Positions 59,417 to 64,000 of a DNA stretch of 64,000 nucleotides are shown one piece after another. A program made the position numbers and the translations under genes. The notes beneath the pieces were generated by a model that had not been told where the DNA came from, ran no database searches, and saw nothing but the letters and a program-made list of their open reading frames with translations. Numbering within the stretch: the first letter of the stretch is position 1; every line of letters starts with the position of its first letter. This stretch comes from Actinobacteria bacterium HGW-Actinobacteria-4 (GTDB lineage Bacteria; Actinomycetota; Actinomycetes; Actinomycetales; Demequinaceae): positions 124,001 to 188,000 of the forward strand of contig PHEW01000004.1 of assembly GCA_002841315.1 (NCBI GenBank), read 5' to 3'.

Positions 59417-60348
59417 GCCTCGCCTACCATGGCTCCGTCGGTCAAGCGGGCACCGCGCCACCAGGCTGCGGCGTCCATGGGCTTCTTGCCTGCGGGGGCG
59501 ATCCACGACAGGGCGACAGGACTACTCCCGGTCCCTACCAGGACGTCTCCGTCGCGATACGCGAGTTGACCGGGGACCGTGCCAACAGCATCGGCCACCA
59601 TCGAGACCGCGCCGAGTTTCGCCACCGTACCGTCGGGAAGCGTGGTCCATGCGCCCGGGGCTGGGGTGCACCCGCGGACCTGCCGGTCCACCACGTGCGC
59701 TGGTCGGGCCCAGGCGACGTACGCGTCCTCGCGGGTGAGCTTGTGCGCGTAACTGACGCCATCAAGCGCCTGCGGGACCGGCGTCACGGAGCCAGCGCCG
59801 AGCGCGGTGAGTGACTGCACCATCAAGGGCGCTGCGGCGGTGGCTAACCTTTCAAGCAGATCGCCCGCAGTGTCGGTAGGGCGCACCCGCTCGGTCATCG
59901 TTCCCAACACAGGACCGGTGTCGAGGCCTTCCTCAATGACGAAGGTGCTCGCGCCTGTCATGTCATCCCCGGCCATGATCGCGCGCTGAACCGGTGCAGC
60001 TCCGCGCCATGCGGGCAGGAGCGAGAAGTGCAGATTGACCCAGCCATGTGCCACCGCGTCAAGGAGTGCCGGCTTGAGTATCTGGCCGTAGGCGACGACC
60101 GCGGCGGCGTCAGCATTAAGGCGTCTGATGGTCTCGATGAACGACGGATCCGAAGCCTTGTCTGGTGTCAACACCTGCAGGCCATGGTCAAGGGCCGCAG
60201 CCTTGACCGGGCTGGGATGGAGGGTGCTCCCCCGGCGGCCTTTGGCGTCGGGCTGCGTCACCACCGCGACAACGTCGTGGTCCGAGGCGAGCAGCGCCTC
60301 GAGTGTGGGAACGGCGATCGAGGGGGTTCCGGCAAAGATGAGGCGCAT
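59413..60348 (-). CDS. fmt: Methionyl-tRNA formyltransferase
   Basis: Formylates initiator Met-tRNA. It is 311 residues with MRLIFAGTPSIAVPTLEALL, the catalytic HFSLLPAWRGAAPVQRAI and EEGLDTGPVL, plus the C-terminal OB-like domain. The ATG at 60348 has TACGAT 6 nt upstream, so it may be transcribed apart from priA. It overlaps rsmB. Confidence 0.96.
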   Translation of the reverse strand: MRLIFAGTPSIAVPTLEALLASDHDVVAVVTQPDAKGRRGSTLHPSPVKAAALDHGLQVLTPDKASDPSFIETIRRLNADAAAVVAYGQILKPALLDAVAHGWVNLHFSLLPAWRGAAPVQRAIMAGDDMTGASTFVIEEGLDTGPVLGTMTERVRPTDTAGDLLERLATAAAPLMVQSLTALGAGSVTPVPQALDGVSYAHKLTREDAYVAWARPAHVVDRQVRGCTPAPGAWTTLPDGTVAKLGAVSMVADAVGTVPGQLAYRDGDVLVGTGSSPVALSWIAPAGKKPMDAAAWWRGARLTDGAMVGEA

Positions 60349-60354
60349 GGGTCC

Positions 60355-60360
60355 ATCGTA
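60355..60360 (-). promoter_or_regulatory. -10 element of fmt
   Basis: TACGAT on the minus strand, 6 nt before the ATG at 60348. Confidence 0.48.
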
Positions 60361-60377
60361 GGGTCGTGCCGCGGTCA

Positions 60378-62348
60378 CTATCGTGCCAGTCCCATGGGCC
60401 CATCGACCACGATGCGTAACTCACCCGCACCAAGCCGCGACCATTCCTGCTGAAGTGTGCGTAGGTGATCGACCACCTGCGGCATGGTTCCCCGCGGGGC
60501 CAAGATGTAGCGCCCCCGTGGAGCCTCCGCGATCGTCACCCCTGGAAGCCCTGTCACCGCGCCGGCGCCGGGCAACGGCGAGTCAAGGGCACGCTGCACC
60601 ACGTCGGGATCCCCGTGGAGCTGCAGAACCCGGCGCGCTGGCGGCAGGGCCAGCTCCGCTCGTTCTCTGTAGGCATCGCGGGCGTACTGGCCGGGCAGCC
60701 ATGCTCGAAGCACGTGACTCACCGGGTCCGGGACGTGTCCCACGACGGTGACGCCGCCCCCGTTCCGCCGGGCACGGGCCAAAGCTGCAACGTTGATCCA
60801 CGACCGCATTGCAGCCACTTCGGCACCAAGCTCCGCCATGGGCGGAACCGCCGCTCCCACCACCACGATGTGCGAGTAGCCACCGCGAACGGCGGGAAGT
60901 GCACTGGGCGTGGCGACCACGAGTCCCTCGCTCACGGCGTAGTCCGCGAGGATGCCCGCAGCCGCGGTCGAGGCGTGAATGCTCCACTGCGGTGCCATGC
61001 TCCGCAACTGCTCGATAATCCGTTCCGCCCCTTGGCGGACCTGCTTCAACCCCGCGAAGCGACACTCCGGGCAATGCCAATTCTCCTGGTCCGCACCGCA
61101 TTTTGTGCACTCTGGCGTTGCCGCGCTCCCCGCCTGCTTGAGCGAGGCTGCGCACTCGCGACACTCAGCCCACTGTCCACACCGTGCGCACGCCAGCGCT
61201 GACACGTAGCCTGCGCGCGGAACCACGACGCCCACAGGGCCCGCCTCGATGCCCCGCTGGAGCGCCTTCCAGGCCATGGCGGGCATCCAATGCCAGCCCG
61301 TTCCACCTTCCGCTTCCCGACGCTGGCCATCCAACACGTCGATGGTGGCCACGCGATCCCGAGTCTGCGCCCGTTGAGGCTCCACGTGAGCGGCCCACCC
61401 ATGATCAACGAGGGCCATGCCATCCACGCTGGGCGCATAGCCCGCGAGCAGCAGCCCCGCGCCCTCAGAATCGGCCCGCATCGCCGCCACCGTGCGCGCG
61501 TGCGGGTACGGAGCGTGAGGGTCGGCATAGACGCTTGCACCGTCGTCCCACATCGCTATCAGGCCCAACGCTGGAACGGGCTGAAGCGCCGCCGGCCGCG
61601 TTCCCACGACGAGACTCACGTGGCCGAGCATGCCTGCCAGGTAGGATCCGTAGCGCTGGGAGGGTCCGTCGTCATGGTCAAGCACCGTGTAGTCCCCCCC
61701 GGACCGTGCGGTCCAGCGGGTCAGTTCGCGCTCGCCCAGCTCCCGTTCCACGGCCGCGACGGCCCTCGCGTCAGGGACAACAACGATCGCCGTGCGACCC
61801 TGCGCAGCGACGCGGAGGGCAGGTGCGAGCAAGGCCGTGGCGGCCACCGAGCAGGGATCAACCGCAGAAGGTAGCACTTCCCACACCACGCGGGCCGAGC
61901 CCTCCCCGTCCCACGCTTCAAGCCCGCTCTGCATAGCCTCGAGGGGCCAGGTCTGGGACGCAGCGAGATAGCGGTCGGTAGGGGGCGCGACTGAGGCCCA
62001 TTCTCGCTTCTCGACGCTCGCGACACGCGGTGGCGCCATGAGCCGGCAAACGTCCCACAGTGAGCCTCCGTAGCGGGCCGCCACCGCTTGTGCCAGCGCC
62101 AACCCAGTCGCGGTGAAGGACGGCAACACTGCCGCAGACTTCACGCCTGCGAGTGTGCCAACGTAAGTGCTGGTACCGGTCAGTTCCACCACGATCGCAC
62201 TGACCAACCTGCCCGCGAATGCCACGCGTACTCGCGACCCCACTGCGACTACAGGCGCGAGTTTCGCGGGCACCGAGTAGTCGAAGAGCCGGTCAAGGTG
62301 CGGTAACGGGCTGTCGATGCAGACGCGCGCTACGCGCAACTCAGACAC
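60378..62348 (-). CDS. priA: Primosomal protein N' (PriA) without helicase motifs
   Basis: Replication-restart protein, 656 residues. The N-terminal 3'-binding domain (RVCIDSPLPHLDRLFDYSVPAKLAPVVAVGSRVRVAFAGR) and the Cys-rich zinc cluster (CARCGQWAECRECAASLKQ, CTKCGADQENWHCPECRFAGL) are intact. The usual Walker A (GVTGSGKTEVY) is absent, and where DEEH is expected it reads MWDDGASVY, so it is probably not an ATPase. This degenerate form is known from Actinobacteria. The GTG start at 62348 is 5 nt after the metK stop. Confidence 0.93.
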   Translation of the reverse strand: MSELRVARVCIDSPLPHLDRLFDYSVPAKLAPVVAVGSRVRVAFAGRLVSAIVVELTGTSTYVGTLAGVKSAAVLPSFTATGLALAQAVAARYGGSLWDVCRLMAPPRVASVEKREWASVAPPTDRYLAASQTWPLEAMQSGLEAWDGEGSARVVWEVLPSAVDPCSVAATALLAPALRVAAQGRTAIVVVPDARAVAAVERELGERELTRWTARSGGDYTVLDHDDGPSQRYGSYLAGMLGHVSLVVGTRPAALQPVPALGLIAMWDDGASVYADPHAPYPHARTVAAMRADSEGAGLLLAGYAPSVDGMALVDHGWAAHVEPQRAQTRDRVATIDVLDGQRREAEGGTGWHWMPAMAWKALQRGIEAGPVGVVVPRAGYVSALACARCGQWAECRECAASLKQAGSAATPECTKCGADQENWHCPECRFAGLKQVRQGAERIIEQLRSMAPQWSIHASTAAAGILADYAVSEGLVVATPSALPAVRGGYSHIVVVGAAVPPMAELGAEVAAMRSWINVAALARARRNGGGVTVVGHVPDPVSHVLRAWLPGQYARDAYRERAELALPPARRVLQLHGDPDVVQRALDSPLPGAGAVTGLPGVTIAEAPRGRYILAPRGTMPQVVDHLRTLQQEWSRLGAGELRIVVDGPMGLAR

Positions 62349-62353
62349 CGTTG

Positions 62354-63523
62354 CTACTGGGCAGCGCTCGCGAGGGCGTCAGCGCGATCGGTGCGCTCCC
62401 AGGTGAAGTCTGAGAGTTCGCGACCGAAGTGACCATACGTCGCGGTCTGCCGGTAGATGGGCCTGCGCAAGTCAAGGGCGTCGATAATGGCGGCTGGCCG
62501 GAGGTCGAACACCTCTTTGACTGCACGCACAATGGCGTCAAGGGACACGGTCTCGGTTCCAAAGGTCTCGGCGTACAAGCCCACGGGGTGAGCGGTACCA
62601 ATGGCATAAGCCACCTGAAGCTCGCAGCGGTCTGCAAGGCCAGCCGCAACCACGTTCTTCGCAACCCAACGCATCGCATACGTCGCCGAACGGTCCACCT
62701 TCGAGGGATCCTTGCCGGAGAATGCGCCGCCACCGTGCCGCGCCATACCCCCGTAAGTGTCGACAATAATCTTGCGTCCCGTCAGGCCCGCGTCAGCTTT
62801 GGGTCCGCCGATCTCGAACTTCCCGGTGGGGTTGATCAGCGAGCGGTGGTTGCTGGCGTCGAGATCGAAGCTGGCCAGCACGGGAGTGATCACATGCTCT
62901 TCAATGAGACCGCGCAAGTGGGCCATATCCATGCCCTCGCGATGCTGACTCGAGACCACGACGGTGTCCACGGTGACGGCGGTATCGCCGTCGTAACCGA
63001 TGGTGACCTGGGACTTTCCATCGGGACGCAGGCCATCGACGATTCCCTCTTTGCGCACGTACGCGAGGCGCTCGGTGAGGCGATGTGCGATCGAAATGGG
63101 CAACGGCATCAGTTCGGGGGTGTCGCGGCACGCGTAACCGAACATCAGTCCTTGGTCGCCGGCCCCTAGGTCGTCACCAGAGACATCGGTGGCGTGGCTC
63201 ACGCCTTGCGCGATGTCCGGCGATTGCTCACCAATCGACACGGACACTCCGCACGACTCGCCGTCGAAGCCCACGGTCGATGAGGTGTAGCCGATGTCCC
63301 GCAAGACTCCCCGGATAGTCCCCGGAATGTCGACGTATGATTCGGTGGTTACTTCACCTGCGACGTGGACCAGTCCCGTGGTCACCATCGTTTCCACCGC
63401 CACTCGAGACGCTGGGTCGACGCGAAGCATTTCGTCAAGGATCGCATCCGAGACCTGATCACAGATCTTGTCGGGATGGCCTTCGGTGACGGATTCGGAG
63501 GTGAACAGGCGTGGACTACTCAT
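62354..63523 (-). CDS. metK: S-adenosylmethionine synthetase
   Basis: Makes SAM from methionine and ATP. It is 389 residues with [83 protein letters not shown] core ([16 protein letters not shown]), and the ending [15 protein letters not shown]. The ATG at 63523 has TATGCT 7 nt upstream; a longer frame to 63547 is less likely. It is upstream of priA. Confidence 0.97.
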   Translation of the reverse strand: MSSPRLFTSESVTEGHPDKICDQVSDAILDEMLRVDPASRVAVETMVTTGLVHVAGEVTTESYVDIPGTIRGVLRDIGYTSSTVGFDGESCGVSVSIGEQSPDIAQGVSHATDVSGDDLGAGDQGLMFGYACRDTPELMPLPISIAHRLTERLAYVRKEGIVDGLRPDGKSQVTIGYDGDTAVTVDTVVVSSQHREGMDMAHLRGLIEEHVITPVLASFDLDASNHRSLINPTGKFEIGGPKADAGLTGRKIIVDTYGGMARHGGGAFSGKDPSKVDRSATYAMRWVAKNVVAAGLADRCELQVAYAIGTAHPVGLYAETFGTETVSLDAIVRAVKEVFDLRPAAIIDALDLRRPIYRQTATYGHFGRELSDFTWERTDRADALASAAQ

Positions 63524-63530
63524 GGAGTTC

Positions 63531-63536
63531 AGCATA
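63531..63536 (-). promoter_or_regulatory. -10 element of metK
   Basis: TATGCT on the minus strand, 7 nt before the ATG at 63523. Confidence 0.48.
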
Positions 63537-63565
63537 GCCGCGACCACTGACGGGCCATCGCGAGG

Positions 63566-64000
63566 CTAGTGCGCGCGCAGGTGGGCGATCGTGTCCACAA
63601 TGGCATGCGCGACAGCGAGCTTGGTGCCCGAGGCAGAGGCGATCGGCACGCCCTCGTGGTCCAGCACGGTGACGGTGTTCGGCACGTCCCCAAAGCCCAG
63701 ACCCTCCCCCACTTGGTTGACCACCAGGAGGTCCGCGCCCTTGCGGCGCGCCTTGGCTGCACCGTGCTCCGCGACAGTGCCGTCAGCGTCGCCAGTCTCA
63801 GCAGCAAACCCCACCACAATCTGGCCAGCACGCCTGCCAGCAACGAGGCCCGCGAGGATGTCGGGAGTCGCCACCAAGGTCAGGGACATCTCGCCTGACG
63901 CAGGCTTCTTGATCTTGTGCGCGCTTACGTTGGCGGGGCGAAAGTCGGCGACGGCTGCCGCCATGATCACGACGTCCGCATCGCGAGAGGCGGTCGCGAC
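63566..64000 (-). CDS. coaBC: CoaBC, phosphopantothenoylcysteine synthetase part (partial, start outside window)
   Basis: The frame is open to the right edge; the 144 residues visible are the C-terminal CoaB domain, which ligates cysteine to phosphopantothenate for coenzyme A. It begins VATASRDADVVIMAAAVADFRP, with KIKKPASGEMSLTLVATPDIL and VVGFAAETGDADGT, and ends with a variable helix. The CoaC decarboxylase half should lie beyond 64000. The gene is upstream of metK, with 42 nt between stop and the metK start. Confidence 0.93.
   Translation of the reverse strand, partial: VATASRDADVVIMAAAVADFRPANVSAHKIKKPASGEMSLTLVATPDILAGLVAGRRAGQIVVGFAAETGDADGTVAEHGAAKARRKGADLLVVNQVGEGLGFGDVPNTVTVLDHEGVPIASASGTKLAVAHAIVDTIAHLRAH

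Overview
The window is a 64 kb piece of a high-GC actinobacterial chromosome. Family-level signals place it in Actinobacteria and probably in Micrococcales (Demequina/Cellulomonas-like; the genus is a guess from gene content, not a search). These signals are RbpA, PafB/PafC, a HelY-type helicase, a GarA-like FHA protein with two MerR-type partners, a PriA without helicase motifs, and Lnt next to a polyprenol-phosphate mannose synthase. Many genes have an actinobacterial -10 hexamer (NANNNT) only 6-7 nt before the start codon and no Shine-Dalgarno, the usual mark of leaderless mRNAs. I saw no CRISPR array, prophage, insertion sequence or rRNA operon.

Layout. 1-6.2 kb (+): scpA(partial)-scpB-rluB-aroH-tyrA-cmk-plsC-der, mostly overlapping by 1-4 nt: chromosome segregation, rRNA pseudouridylation, tyrosine branch, CMP kinase, phosphatidate synthesis, ribosome GTPase. 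6.2-9.3 kb: an accessory block with a zinc alcohol dehydrogenase, an SRPBCC protein, a DUF1801 protein, an arsenic-type ArsR and a convergent 69-residue protein ending in a Cys pair; both arsR and the small gene have the same type of palindromic operator. 9.3-9.8 kb: tRNA-Pro(GGG) with its terminator, a large inverted repeat and two NrdR boxes. 9.8-12.7 kb: anaerobic ribonucleotide reductase nrdDG. 12.7-18 kb: an atypical SDR, thymidine kinase, a heliorhodopsin, a membrane diguanylate cyclase, a transglutaminase-like protein and a LacI regulator.

18-31.8 kb is mixed: a DEAD-box helicase, a carboxylesterase, a zinc-knuckle SDR fusion, an EI24 membrane protein, a luciferase-like monooxygenase, an F420-type NAD(P)-binding protein with a MarR regulator, an RNB exonuclease followed by a truncated DUF202 relic, a gamma-carbonic-anhydrase-like protein, a CX5R-type arsenate reductase, two small tandem paralogues, a CDP-alcohol phosphatidyltransferase, and a garA-ftsR-merR cluster. 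31.9-35.3 kb is pyruvate carboxylase, followed by a flavodoxin-like protein. 35.9-41.9 kb is glycerol utilisation: glpD, a SorC-type regulator, glpK and a secreted, membrane-anchored esterase. The same TGCAC-N4-GTGCA site precedes the regulator and glpK. 42-43.4 kb holds a divergent MarR/EamA-transporter pair with two palindromic operators, then rbpA behind a sigma-R-type promoter.

43.8-64 kb (-) is one long, tightly packed housekeeping block, read from the right: coaBC(partial), metK, priA, fmt, rsmB, rpe, ribD-ribE-ribAB-ribH, hisE-hisG, pafB-pafC, tatA-tatC, a lipid-kinase-like gene, helY, lnt, ppm. It joins translation initiation, riboflavin and histidine synthesis, DNA-damage regulation, twin-arginine export and lipoprotein/mannolipid modification.

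The most interesting parts are the heliorhodopsin beside a diguanylate cyclase, the ArsR operator pair with the small Cys-Cys protein, the zinc-knuckle SDR with a non-canonical active site, the glycerol operator pair, and the window-wide leaderless-start signature.
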